From positions 1 through 6,180 of the forward strand of contig CAZWAR010000142.1 of the NCBI GenBank assembly GCA_964631965.1: a stretch of DNA of 6,180 nucleotides, written 5' to 3'. Source of the stretch: CAIQPS01 sp964631965. GTDB taxonomy: Bacteria; Actinomycetota; Thermoleophilia; RBG-16-64-13. The notes beneath the pieces were generated by a model. The model did not search any database. It had not been told where the DNA came from and was given only the letters and a program-made list of their open reading frames with translations. Positions within the stretch are counted from its first letter, which is position 1, and each line of letters opens with the position of its first letter. Positions 1 through 6,170 of this stretch are shown in pieces. The translations under genes and the position numbers were made by a program.

Positions 1-1689
1 GATCTTCCTGCGGTCGCTTGCGCGGACCTCGTCCTCCTCCTCGTAGGTGGAGTAGTAGTAGGGGGTGTAGGCCTCGAACTCCCCGCCGCAGGTGTCCACC
101 ATCTTGTAGATCGCCCCGACGCCGGCCCGCTCGCGGCCCCGGCGGACCTGTTCCTCGGTCCGCGCGGTCAGGTGGGCGATCTGGATGTCGGAGAAGCCGT
201 ACTGCTTGGCCTCTCGCAGGAGGTCCTTGCCCGGACCCTCCTTCGATTTCCCCGCGCGGGCGACGCGCTTTTCCATGTCGAGGATCTGCTTCATGTTGTC
301 GAGGAACCACCGGTCGATCTTCGTCGCGGCGAAGATCTCCTCGATGTCCATGCCGGCCAGGAACGCGTCGCGGATGCGGAAGATCCGGTCGGGGTTGGGG
401 ACGCGGAGTTTCTCGAGCAGGGAATCCCGCGACAGGCGCGGCAGTTCCCTGCCGTCGCCGCCCCATCCGAACCGCCCGGTCTCCATGGAGCGCAGGGCCT
501 TCTGGAAGGCCTCCTTGAACGTGCGCCCGATGGCCATGTTCTCCCCCACGCTCTTCATATGGGTGGTGAGGGTGGGATCGGCCATGGGGAACTTCTCGAA
601 AGCCCACCGCGGCGTCTTGACCACCACATAGTCGATGGTGGGCTCGAAGCAGGCGGGAGTCTTGCGGGTTATGTCGTTCGCGATCTCGTCGAGCGTATAG
701 CCCACGGCCAACTTGGCAGCGATCTTGGCGATGGGAAAGCCGGTGGCCTTCGAGGCCAGAGCAGAGCTGCGGCTCACCCTCGGGTTCATCTCTATGACCA
801 CGAGTTCGTCGGTCTCAGGGCTGAAGGCGAACTGGATGTTGGATCCACCCGTCTCCACCCCGATCGCCCGAATGATATCGAGCGAGGCGTCGCGCAGGCG
901 CTGATACTGGGTGTCGGTGAGAGTCTGTTGTGGAGCCACGGTGATGGAGTCGCCGGTGTGGACCCCCATCGGATCGATGTTCTCTATGGAGCAGACGATG
1001 ACAACGTTGTCCTTGAGGTCGCGCATGACCTCGAGTTCGAACTCTTTCCACCCGATGACGCTCTCCTCGAGGAGAACCTGGTGGGTGGGCGAGGCGTCGA
1101 GACCGGCCTGCACGACTGCGTCGAACTCCTCTTCGGTCGCCGCCACGCCGCCCCCGTGCCCGCCCAACGTGAAGCTGGGCCTGATGATGAGGGGCAGGTT
1201 CAGACCGTCCTCGAGCGCCGCATGAGCCTCATTGAGGTTCCTCACCACGGCACTGTCCGGAACCCGCAGGCCGATAGACGCCATGGTCTCTCGAAATTCG
1301 TCGCGCGCTTCGGCCCGGCGGATCGCCGCATAGTTCGCACCGATGAGCTCCACTCCGAACTTGTCGAGCGTGCCGTCCTCAGATAGCGCTACCGCCAGGT
1401 TGAGGGCGGTCTGGCCGCCAAGGGTGGGTAGCAGAGCGTCGGGCCGTTCGACCTCTATGATCTTCGCCACCACCTGAGGCACGAGGGGTTCGATGTACGT
1501 GCGGTGGGAGAATGCGGGATCGGTCATGATGGTGGCGGGGTTCGAGTTGACCAGGACGACCTCGAAACCCTCTTCCATCAAGACCTTGCAGGCCTGCGTA
1601 CCGGAATAGTCGAACTCACATGCCTGCCCTATCACGATAGGGCCAGAACCAAGCAGCAGAATCTTCCGGATATCGGTACGGCGGGGCAT
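1..1689 (-). CDS. carB: Carbamoyl-phosphate synthetase large subunit, N-terminal half (cut by window edge)
   Basis: CarB uses ammonia from the CarA glutaminase, bicarbonate and two ATP to make carbamoyl phosphate for pyrimidines and arginine in the cytoplasm. I read 563 uninterrupted codons of an expected ~1070-1100. Visible landmarks are the opening GSGPIVIGQACEFDYSGTQA (residues 15-34), LPTLGGQTALNL (~88-99), the ATP-grasp segment IIRPSFTLGG with Arg170, EMNPRVSRSSALASKATGF from Glu300 (metal/ATP ligands Glu300, Asn302, Arg304), AAKLAVGYTLDE, and the helical oligomerization region ending in VDTCGGEFEAYTPYYYSTYE. The frame leaves the window at DRRKI, just before the second synthetase half. 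The ATG at 1689 follows AGGAAG at 1706-1701 with an 11-nt spacer and fits the family N-terminus. His178 replaces the usual Ser/Thr in the Gly-rich loop (GGHGGG). carA is not upstream within the window. Identity is certain; completeness beyond position 1 cannot be judged. Confidence 0.98.
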   Translation of the reverse strand, partial: MPRRTDIRKILLLGSGPIVIGQACEFDYSGTQACKVLMEEGFEVVLVNSNPATIMTDPAFSHRTYIEPLVPQVVAKIIEVERPDALLPTLGGQTALNLAVALSEDGTLDKFGVELIGANYAAIRRAEARDEFRETMASIGLRVPDSAVVRNLNEAHAALEDGLNLPLIIRPSFTLGGHGGGVAATEEEFDAVVQAGLDASPTHQVLLEESVIGWKEFELEVMRDLKDNVVIVCSIENIDPMGVHTGDSITVAPQQTLTDTQYQRLRDASLDIIRAIGVETGGSNIQFAFSPETDELVVIEMNPRVSRSSALASKATGFPIAKIAAKLAVGYTLDEIANDITRKTPACFEPTIDYVVVKTPRWAFEKFPMADPTLTTHMKSVGENMAIGRTFKEAFQKALRSMETGRFGWGGDGRELPRLSRDSLLEKLRVPNPDRIFRIRDAFLAGMDIEEIFAATKIDRWFLDNMKQILDMEKRVARAGKSKEGPGKDLLREAKQYGFSDIQIAHLTARTEEQVRRGRERAGVGAIYKMVDTCGGEFEAYTPYYYSTYEEEDEVRASDRRKI

Positions 1690-1700
1690 GCGTAACCACT

Positions 1701-1706
1701 CTTCCT
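1701..1706 (-). promoter_or_regulatory. carB ribosome binding site, partly inside a hairpin
   Basis: The minus strand reads AAAGGAAG at 1708-1701, ending 11 nt before the carB ATG at 1689. The AAAGG part (1708-1704) is complementary to CCUUU at 1733-1729 and forms the 3' strand of the lower stem of the leader hairpin. Ribosome access could therefore depend on that fold. The spacer is somewhat longer than ideal. Confidence 0.6.
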
Positions 1707-1733
1707 TTCGGCCTCACGGGGCACGATTAAAGG
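1704..1733 (-). promoter_or_regulatory. Putative PyrR-binding loop in the carB leader
   Basis: In the leader RNA, CCUUU (1733-1729) pairs with AAAGG (1708-1704). C1725-G1724 pairs with C1710-G1709, and GCC (1722-1720) pairs with GGC (1713-1711). That gives 10 pairs, with bulges AAU (1728-1726) and U1723 only on the 5' strand, and the hexaloop CCGUGA (1719-1714). From established knowledge, PyrR binds pyr mRNA at the consensus ARUCCNGNGAGGYU, a bulged stem-loop. Here UGCCCCGUGAGGCC (1723-1710) matches 11 of 14 positions, including all of CCNGNGAGGY. In Bacillus this element controls attenuation; in Mycobacterium smegmatis PyrR represses translation by covering the ribosome site. No terminator hairpin with a U-run lies between it and the ATG, and its 3' strand contains the first bases of the carB Shine-Dalgarno. 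I therefore infer translational repression of carB by PyrR with UMP/UTP. pyrR itself is not in this window. Confidence 0.62.
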
Positions 1734-1747
1734 TCATCTAATCGTAC
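1721..1747. repeat. Inverted repeat overlapping carB promoter and leader hairpin
   Basis: On the minus strand ACGATTA (1745-1739) and TAATCGT (1729-1723) are a perfect 7-bp inverted repeat around a 9-nt centre. In RNA it extends to 9 pairs through U1746-G1722 and G1747-C1721. The right arm contains the 5' strand of the putative PyrR-binding loop, so the two folds cannot coexist. The left arm overlaps the candidate -10 box. It may be a DNA operator for an unknown regulator, or a competing RNA fold if transcription begins further upstream. The symmetry is directly visible; the function is inferred. Confidence 0.4.
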
Positions 1748-1769
1748 CGTATCGCCGCTACCGAGGGAA
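1741..1769 (-). promoter_or_regulatory. Candidate sigma-A-type promoter for carB
   Basis: TTCCCT (1769-1764, 3 of 6 to TTGACA) and TACGAT (1746-1741, 4 of 6 to TATAAT, matching the TAnnnT form common in high-GC bacteria) are separated by 17 bp. A start about seven bases past the -10 box would fall near A1734. The message would then have a ~45-nt leader consisting almost wholly of the PyrR-type hairpin plus the ribosome site. The boxes are weak individually; the geometry with the hairpin is the main support. Confidence 0.35.
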
Positions 1770-1811
1770 GCGACGAGAGTGGTGCTGATCTGAGGCGAGG
1801 TGGGTGGGCTC

Positions 1812-2108
1812 TCATTCCTCCTGGTCGTACCGAAGCAGGAGATTGGCCATGTCGAGCCGCTCTTCCCAGCCGCGCTCCGTATAGAAGCCTCGTATATACG
1901 ACTCCCGGGGTTTCACCGCCTTGAGCATGAGGCGGCTGTAACCGCGCTCTCGGCCCTCCTGGACGACGGCGGCCAGCAAGGCGCTACCTACGCCTGATCC
2001 CCTGTGCGGGTCGCCTCAGGGCCCTCAGCCTCGAAGCGCTCGAACCCCAGGCCGCGGAGAAGCCCTGCTCGCGCCCGGGCTCGGCGCGGGCGGAGCGGGC
2101 CGCCTCAT
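1812..2108 (-). pseudogene. Degraded GNAT-family N-acetyltransferase relic
   Basis: The frame from 2015 to the stop at 1812-1814 encodes 67 residues beginning GDPHRGSGVGSALLAAV. This is the acetyl-CoA-binding motif A of GNAT acetyltransferases (RGxGVGxxLL), followed by an amphipathic helix, a strand (SRLMLKAV) and the C-terminal FYTERGW segment typical of the fold. The N-terminal half of a normal ~150-residue enzyme is missing. In the same frame an ATG at 2108-2106 overlaps the stop of the preceding formyltransferase gene (ATGA, like the upstream junctions), but in-frame TGA codons at 2027-2025 and 2018-2016 interrupt it. A neighbouring frame reads LLRGLGFERFEAEGPE just upstream, which looks like displaced coding sequence. 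Internal deletion plus frameshift is the likeliest cause; assembly error in this very GC-rich stretch is possible. The substrate cannot be inferred. Translation of the 67-residue part alone would need a TTG or similar start. Confidence 0.55.
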
Positions 2109-3010
2109 CCCAACCGGTCCCCCACTTTGAGCCCGGCGGCGACCGCAAATTCGCCGGCGGGCACCTTGCCAGAACCGCTCGGTTGCACCCGCTTCACGAA
2201 CACGCTGCCCCCGCAGCCGAGCACCAGGAAGCCATCGGCTGTCACATCGAGAACGGTCCCCGGTGCCTGCGATCCGCTCTCGAACCTACGCTCGCAATCG
2301 AACACCTTGAGTTCTTGGTTGTCGTAGGTCGTGACCGCGCCCGGCGAAGAGTTGCAGCCTCGAATGACGTTGTAGACGACGCCAATGGGATAACTCCAGT
2401 CGATCACCATCCGCTTGCACACGGGCTCGTACTCGCCCTGGCAGAGATCCTGGACGATCCTTGGGGCCGTGCCGGCCTTCACCATCTGCACCGCTTCGAG
2501 CATGGCCTCGACCCCGAGATCGAACAGTTTCTTGAAGTAGACGGTGCCGAGAGTGTCGTCGGGCTCGATGCCGACCTCTCTCTGGAGGAGGATCGGTCCC
2601 GTGTCCAGCCCTTCGTCCGGCCAGAAGATCGTGAGCCCCGTCTTCGGCTCGCCGTTGATGATCGCCCAATTTATGGCGCTGGCCCCGCGGTGCCGGGGCA
2701 GGAGCGAAGGGTGGTACTGGATGGTGCCGAGCGGTGGATGCCCGAGGATGGTGAGGGGAACGATATCGGTTACGAACGCCATGACGTTGAGGTCTGCGGC
2801 GAAGGTCAGGTACTCATCAAATACCTCGGGGTCGCGCATCCGTGCCGGCTGGCGCACGGCGATCCCTCGGCCTTCCGCCGCCTCCCGGAACGGATTGGGC
2901 CTGCCACCATCCGGAGGCATATACGCAACCGTCACTTCTTCTCCGGCATCAGCCAAAGCACTGAGCACCCTCTCCCCGAAGGCCGCCTGTCCGATCAGTG
3001 CGATCCTCAT
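2105..3010 (-). CDS. Formyltransferase-family protein, 10-formyl-THF dehydrogenase hydrolase-domain type
   Basis: This 301-residue cytoplasmic protein has the formyltransferase fold followed by the FMT C-terminal domain. The N-terminus MRIALIGQAAFGE, the signature YHPSLLPRHRGASAINW (99-115), DEGLDTGPILLQ (132-143) and the C-terminal INW/IRG-like pair IDW (203-205) and NVIRG (214-218) resemble the N-terminal hydrolase domain of 10-formyltetrahydrofolate dehydrogenase (ALDH1L). That domain splits 10-formyl-THF into formate and THF. The catalytic His100 and Asp136 are present. The Asn of methionyl-tRNA formyltransferase (NVH motif) is replaced by Gln98. Carrier and aldehyde dehydrogenase domains are absent. 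The ATG at 3010 is chosen because it fits the family start and follows GGGAGG (3021-3016) by 5 nt; it overlaps the exporter stop by 4 bases. No deformylase is adjacent, which argues against housekeeping fmt. 10-formyl-THF hydrolase, or formyl transfer to another amine, are the main options. Family certain; reaction uncertain. Confidence 0.88.
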   Translation of the reverse strand: MRIALIGQAAFGERVLSALADAGEEVTVAYMPPDGGRPNPFREAAEGRGIAVRQPARMRDPEVFDEYLTFAADLNVMAFVTDIVPLTILGHPPLGTIQYHPSLLPRHRGASAINWAIINGEPKTGLTIFWPDEGLDTGPILLQREVGIEPDDTLGTVYFKKLFDLGVEAMLEAVQMVKAGTAPRIVQDLCQGEYEPVCKRMVIDWSYPIGVVYNVIRGCNSSPGAVTTYDNQELKVFDCERRFESGSQAPGTVLDVTADGFLVLGCGGSVFVKRVQPSGSGKVPAGEFAVAAGLKVGDRLG

Positions 3011-3972
3011 ACCGCCCTCCCACTGCGGGCCCCTCGAGACCCCGTTGGATCCTCGTGACCTCCAGATTCTAACCCGGCCGAAGCTTCCAGAGTGCCCGAT
3101 GCCGCCGTCCGCGGCGACATCCGGGCCACCAGTACCCCGGCAGCCACCACGGCCGCACCACCCACGGCAGTCGCCCAACCGAGCGGCTCGGACAGGAAGA
3201 CAGCTGCAAAGACCACCCCCGTCACGGGCTCGGCATACATGAAGACGGCGGCGTGGTCGGCCCGCACCTGCTTGAGACCGGAGAAGAAAAGCAGAGTGGC
3301 TAGTGTCGTGTGCACGATCCCGAGGGTGACCAGAGCACCCCACTCCCGGCCGCCTGCAGGGCCGGTGAGCAGCAGCGCCGCCGGCAACAAGAGCAGGGAG
3401 GCCACGACGTACTCTCCGAAGACGATGACCGAGGCCTCCAGACTATGTATCAAACGCTTGCCGGTGAGCATCAGACCGGCATAGGTTATGGCTGAACAGA
3501 AAGCCATGATGGCCCCCAGCAGGCTTCGTCCGCCTCCCAGGGTCAGCCCTCCCAGCCCGAGGATCACCGCCGTCCCGCCCAGGGCGAGTACCAGAGGAAG
3601 CATGATACGACGATCGAACGGCTCCCGACCGATGAGCGGCGCCAAAGCGACCACGAACACAGGCCCTGTATAACCGAGCAGTTCGGCCACTGCCACCCTC
3701 GTCATGGCTATTGCGCCCAGGAACAGGACCCAGTTGGCCGCCAGGAGCACCCCGACGGCGACGAGGGCGAGAACGCCCCGCCGGTCGAGCCGCCGCAGCG
3801 CGCCGAGTTTCCGCGTAGCCAACAGGTAGACCAGGGCCACCGCTCCTCCGAACACCACTCGCCAGAAGACGATGACGAACGGCGAGACATCCACCATGCG
3901 GATGAACACCGGGATGGACCCCCAGACGATCCCGGCGAGGCCTATGCGGAGCAGCCCGAACGAGTACTTCAT
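3007..3972 (-). CDS. EamA/DMT-superfamily transporter
   Basis: The 321-residue product is an integral membrane protein with ten hydrophobic segments, near residues 5-26, 31-52, 66-90, 96-114, 123-141, 150-170, 181-202, 211-232, 241-260 and 264-284. They form two five-helix EamA halves. Family landmarks are GLAGIVWGSIPVFIR in helix 1, FWRVVFGG in helix 2, ELLGYTGPVFV in helix 4, and MYAEPVTGVVFAAVFLSEPLGW at 245-266 in the second half. Relatives export amino acids, metabolites or drugs; substrate cannot be read from sequence. A hydrophilic tail of about 35 residues (286-321) rich in Gly, Ser and Ala is likely dispensable and cytoplasmic. The ATG at 3972 overlaps the protease stop (ATGA) and has only a weak ribosome site, suggesting translational coupling. 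The open frame continues upstream to 4239, but that part is antisense-like, Arg/Gly/Pro-rich and lies inside the protease gene. Confidence 0.9.
   Translation of the reverse strand: MKYSFGLLRIGLAGIVWGSIPVFIRMVDVSPFVIVFWRVVFGGAVALVYLLATRKLGALRRLDRRGVLALVAVGVLLAANWVLFLGAIAMTRVAVAELLGYTGPVFVVALAPLIGREPFDRRIMLPLVLALGGTAVILGLGGLTLGGGRSLLGAIMAFCSAITYAGLMLTGKRLIHSLEASVIVFGEYVVASLLLLPAALLLTGPAGGREWGALVTLGIVHTTLATLLFFSGLKQVRADHAAVFMYAEPVTGVVFAAVFLSEPLGWATAVGGAAVVAAGVLVARMSPRTAASGTLEASAGLESGGHEDPTGSRGARSGRAV
3016..3021 (-). promoter_or_regulatory. Ribosome binding site deciding the formyltransferase start
   Basis: GGGAGG lies 5 nt upstream of the ATG at 3010, within the last codons of the exporter gene. 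It fixes the start despite an open frame continuing upstream to 3343, and means this gene can start on its own as well as by coupling through the ATGA overlap. Confidence 0.7.
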
Positions 3973-5207
3973 CCGGCGGCTTCGAGAGCCTTCACCCGCT
4001 CCAGCGTCGGAGGATGCGAGTAGTTGAGGAAGACGTACACAGGGTGGGGCGTGAGATCGCTCAGATTGTCCCTCGCGAGACGCTTGAGTCCAGAAACCAG
4101 GAGGTCCCCGCGGCCTGTGGTGATAAGAGCGAAGTGGTCGGCCTGCCGCTCGTGCCGTCGCGACAACGCCGCGCCGCCCACCGACAGGACCAGCTCCAGG
4201 GGCTGAAGGAGGAGGGCAACGAACACCACCGCCGTCCACACCCCGGGTGCATCGACCCCGAAGGCGGCAAACAGGCCCGGCTGGTCGAGGAACAGCGCGA
4301 AAAGGCCGAGGAACAGGCCCGTTTCGAGCGCCGAGACGATGGTGCCGATGAGGACGTGGCGCTTCTTGTAGTGGCCCACCTCATGCGCGAGTACGGCCAC
4401 GAGTTCGTCTGTCGAGTGCCGCTCGATAAGGGTATCGAACAGCGCGATCCGCTTGCGCTTGCCGAAACCTGTGAAGAAGGCGTTCCCTTTGCTGGAACGC
4501 CGGGAGGCATCGATGGAGAACACTCCCTCCAGGGGGAAGTCGACACGCCGCGCGTACGTGACGATGGCGTCCTTGAGTTCACCATCGGGCAGGGGAGTGA
4601 ACTTGTTGAAGAGAGGCATGATGAGCGCAGGCGCGACGATCTGCATGACGAACGAGAAGGCGACGACGGCCGCCCACGCATAGAGCCAGGCGAATTCTCC
4701 GCCATAGATGAAGAGCGCGAGAAACCCGGCCATCAGGGGAAGCCCGATGATCGCACCCACGAGAAGACTCTTGAGCAGGTCGAAGATGAAGGTCTTCCGA
4801 GTGGTCCGGTTGAAACCGAAGCGCTCCTCGATCACGAAAACCCCGTAGATGCTGAAGGGCAGCCCCAGTACTCCCCGAGCCGCGACCAGGATGATCAGGA
4901 AGATGAGGCCCGTTGCTACCGGGTTCAGAGCCCAGCCGCGGACGAGCCCGTCCAGCCAACCGAAACCGCCGGCCAGCCAGAACGCGAGAAGCACTGCGAG
5001 GTCGAACAGGCTCTCGATCAAATGGAAGCCTGTATTCACCCTGGTGTACTCCTGGGACCGCCGATAAGCCTCAGCATCGTAGACGTCGGCGAACTCTGAG
5101 GGAAGCTCGGGATCGAGAGCCCGGAGATTGAGGAGGCGGGCCGTCAGGCCGATAGCCTCCACCACGAGCAACCCTGCAAGGGCTGCGATGAAATAGCCGT
5201 TCGTCAC
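3969..5207 (-). CDS. Ste24/CAAX-type M48 membrane zinc metalloprotease
   Basis: The 412-residue product matches the M48A (Ste24) architecture: an N-terminal multi-helix region with hydrophobic segments around 5-25, 62-82, 95-112, 145-168 and 172-198, then the zinc protease domain. The motif HEVGH is at 275-279 (ligands His275 and His279, catalytic Glu276). The third ligand is Glu353 in SRRHERQADHFA (349-360). Two further membrane segments (~286-307 and 323-345) separate them, and YSHPPTLERVKAL near the C-terminus is typical. In eukaryotes Ste24 trims prenylated CAAX proteins; bacterial members are presumed membrane-protein quality-control or processing enzymes. FNRTTRKTF (132-140) and SSKGNAFFTGFGK (238-250) also fit the family. 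The GTG at 5207 is chosen because it gives the expected N-terminal helix and lies 1 nt after the arcC stop. No clear ribosome site is visible, so coupling to arcC is likely. An upstream extension to 5573 would lie inside arcC and looks non-coding. Confidence 0.93.
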   Translation of the reverse strand: MTNGYFIAALAGLLVVEAIGLTARLLNLRALDPELPSEFADVYDAEAYRRSQEYTRVNTGFHLIESLFDLAVLLAFWLAGGFGWLDGLVRGWALNPVATGLIFLIILVAARGVLGLPFSIYGVFVIEERFGFNRTTRKTFIFDLLKSLLVGAIIGLPLMAGFLALFIYGGEFAWLYAWAAVVAFSFVMQIVAPALIMPLFNKFTPLPDGELKDAIVTYARRVDFPLEGVFSIDASRRSSKGNAFFTGFGKRKRIALFDTLIERHSTDELVAVLAHEVGHYKKRHVLIGTIVSALETGLFLGLFALFLDQPGLFAAFGVDAPGVWTAVVFVALLLQPLELVLSVGGAALSRRHERQADHFALITTGRGDLLVSGLKRLARDNLSDLTPHPVYVFLNYSHPPTLERVKALEAAG

Positions 5208-5208
5208 G

Positions 5209-6156
5209 CTAGCCGTCGAAGAGTGTGGGCCAGTACTCGATGCCGGTGAACTCCGTCGAGATGAGAGTACCCGCCCGGCCCTGAACGATAGCCTGGGCAT
5301 CGCCCAACGCCCCGATGCCCGCCTGCCCACCCGTCGCTCGGGCAAACTCGCAGGCAGCCTCGACCTTCGGGCCCATGGAGCCGGAGGCGAAATCGAGCCT
5401 CCCGAGAACTTCCGGCGACGCCCGGCGGATCGCCCGGGCGCGTTCGGTCCCCCAGCCCTCCCAAACGGCGGAGGCGTCGGTAAGCATGAGAAAGATGCCT
5501 GCGCCGAGTGAGCGAGCCAATAGGGAACCGGCGTGGTCCTTGTCGATGACGGCCTCCACCCCCATGAGCACACCGTCCGGGGTCAGCCGGGTGGGGATGC
5601 CGCCTCCCCCATTGCAGATAACCACCACGCCCCGCTCCACGAGCCAATCGATCACGCGCAGCTCGAAGATGCGCAGAGGTCGGGGCGACGCCACCAGGCG
5701 GCGCCACCTGTCGCCGTCAGGGCCGACCGTCCAGCCATGTTCCCGGGCCAGGCGTTCAGCTTCCTCCCGGCTGTATACGGGACCGATGGGTTTGCTCGGC
5801 TGTTGGAAGGCCGGGTCGGCAGGGTCGACCTCCACCTGGGTGAGGATGGTGGCGAACGGAACGTCCTCCGGTAGGACATTTCCCAGTTCCTGCTCGATCA
5901 TGTAGCCGATCATGCCCTCGGACTCAGCGCTGAGCACGTCGAGCGTGAACGGCTCGACCCCGGCCACCGCCGCCGCTTCGAGGGCGAGCAGACCCACCTG
6001 GGGACCATTGCCGTGAGTGACGATGAGCCTATTGCCACAGGCGAGCGGAGCGAGAGCCCTGGCCGCCACCTGGACGTTCTCTCGCTGGTTCTGAACGGTG
6101 AGGGGCTCTCCGCGTTTGAGAAGGGCATTGCCACCCAGCGCCACCACGATCCGCAC
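5209..6156 (-). CDS. arcC: Carbamate kinase
   Basis: Carbamate kinase interconverts carbamoyl phosphate plus ADP with carbamate plus ATP, usually the ATP-yielding last step of arginine deiminase, agmatine or allantoin breakdown. The 315-residue length is normal. Visible amino-acid-kinase motifs are VVALGGNALL (4-13), VTHGNGPQVG (46-55), EGMIGYMIEQEL (80-91), NGGGGIP (182-188), EAVIDKDHAGSLLA (201-214), LTDASAV (225-231) and SGSMGPKVEAA (258-268), the last near the nucleotide site. The start is a GTG at 6156-6154 preceded by the purine-rich GGAGGGGAGG (6170-6161). The protease gene follows after 1 nt. No arginine deiminase or catabolic carbamoyltransferase gene is visible on the downstream side, so the pathway that feeds it is unknown; the upstream side is outside the window. 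Confidence 0.96.
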   Translation of the reverse strand: MRIVVALGGNALLKRGEPLTVQNQRENVQVAARALAPLACGNRLIVTHGNGPQVGLLALEAAAVAGVEPFTLDVLSAESEGMIGYMIEQELGNVLPEDVPFATILTQVEVDPADPAFQQPSKPIGPVYSREEAERLAREHGWTVGPDGDRWRRLVASPRPLRIFELRVIDWLVERGVVVICNGGGGIPTRLTPDGVLMGVEAVIDKDHAGSLLARSLGAGIFLMLTDASAVWEGWGTERARAIRRASPEVLGRLDFASGSMGPKVEAACEFARATGGQAGIGALGDAQAIVQGRAGTLISTEFTGIEYWPTLFDG

Positions 6157-6160
6157 GCCG

Positions 6161-6170
6161 CCTCCCCTCC
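6161..6170 (-). promoter_or_regulatory. Ribosome binding site deciding the GTG start of arcC
   Basis: GGAGGGGAGG on the minus strand ends 4 nt before the GTG at 6156. The first GGAGG (6170-6166) lies 9 nt before it, an ideal distance. There is no in-frame ATG giving the family N-terminus, so this site supports the GTG start. Only 24 bases upstream of arcC are visible, so promoter and preceding gene cannot be assessed. Confidence 0.7.

Noticed and set aside
43..66. GTA/TAG-rich short repeat near the window edge
   Set aside because: It is the codon run for the Tyr-rich YYYSTYE segment, conserved in CarB, not a separate repeat.
172..1386. 404-codon plus-strand open frame opposite carB
   Set aside because: It is the codon-register mirror of carB, whose protein sequence is conserved throughout. 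Long antisense frames are expected in GC-rich genes, and the predicted peptide has no recognisable motif.
2016..2027. TGA recoding in the acetyltransferase frame
   Set aside because: TGA serves as the normal stop for three other genes here, and no selenocysteine-type context or homologous residue is evident; decay explains it more simply.
2070..2088. GC-rich 6-bp inverted repeat after the formyltransferase stop as an intrinsic terminator
   Set aside because: CGCGCC and GGCGCG can pair across a 7-nt loop, but no run of T follows on the minus strand, and such pairing is common by chance in a stretch this GC-rich.
2183..3058. 291-codon plus-strand open frame opposite the formyltransferase
   Set aside because: It is the mirror of a gene with an intact catalytic signature; it has no family features of its own.
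3011..3343. N-terminal extension of the formyltransferase frame
   Set aside because: It is an out-of-frame reading of the exporter's last helices. The start at 3010 has a good ribosome site and the family's MRIALIG-type beginning.
4014..5099. 361-codon plus-strand open frame opposite the protease
   Set aside because: The charged, low-complexity peptide is the mirror of the M48 gene; the minus strand has the clear zinc motif and membrane segments.
5208..5573. N-terminal extension of the protease frame
   Set aside because: It lies wholly inside arcC, is Arg/Ser/Pro-rich without family similarity, and the GTG at 5207 gives a normal M48A N-terminus.
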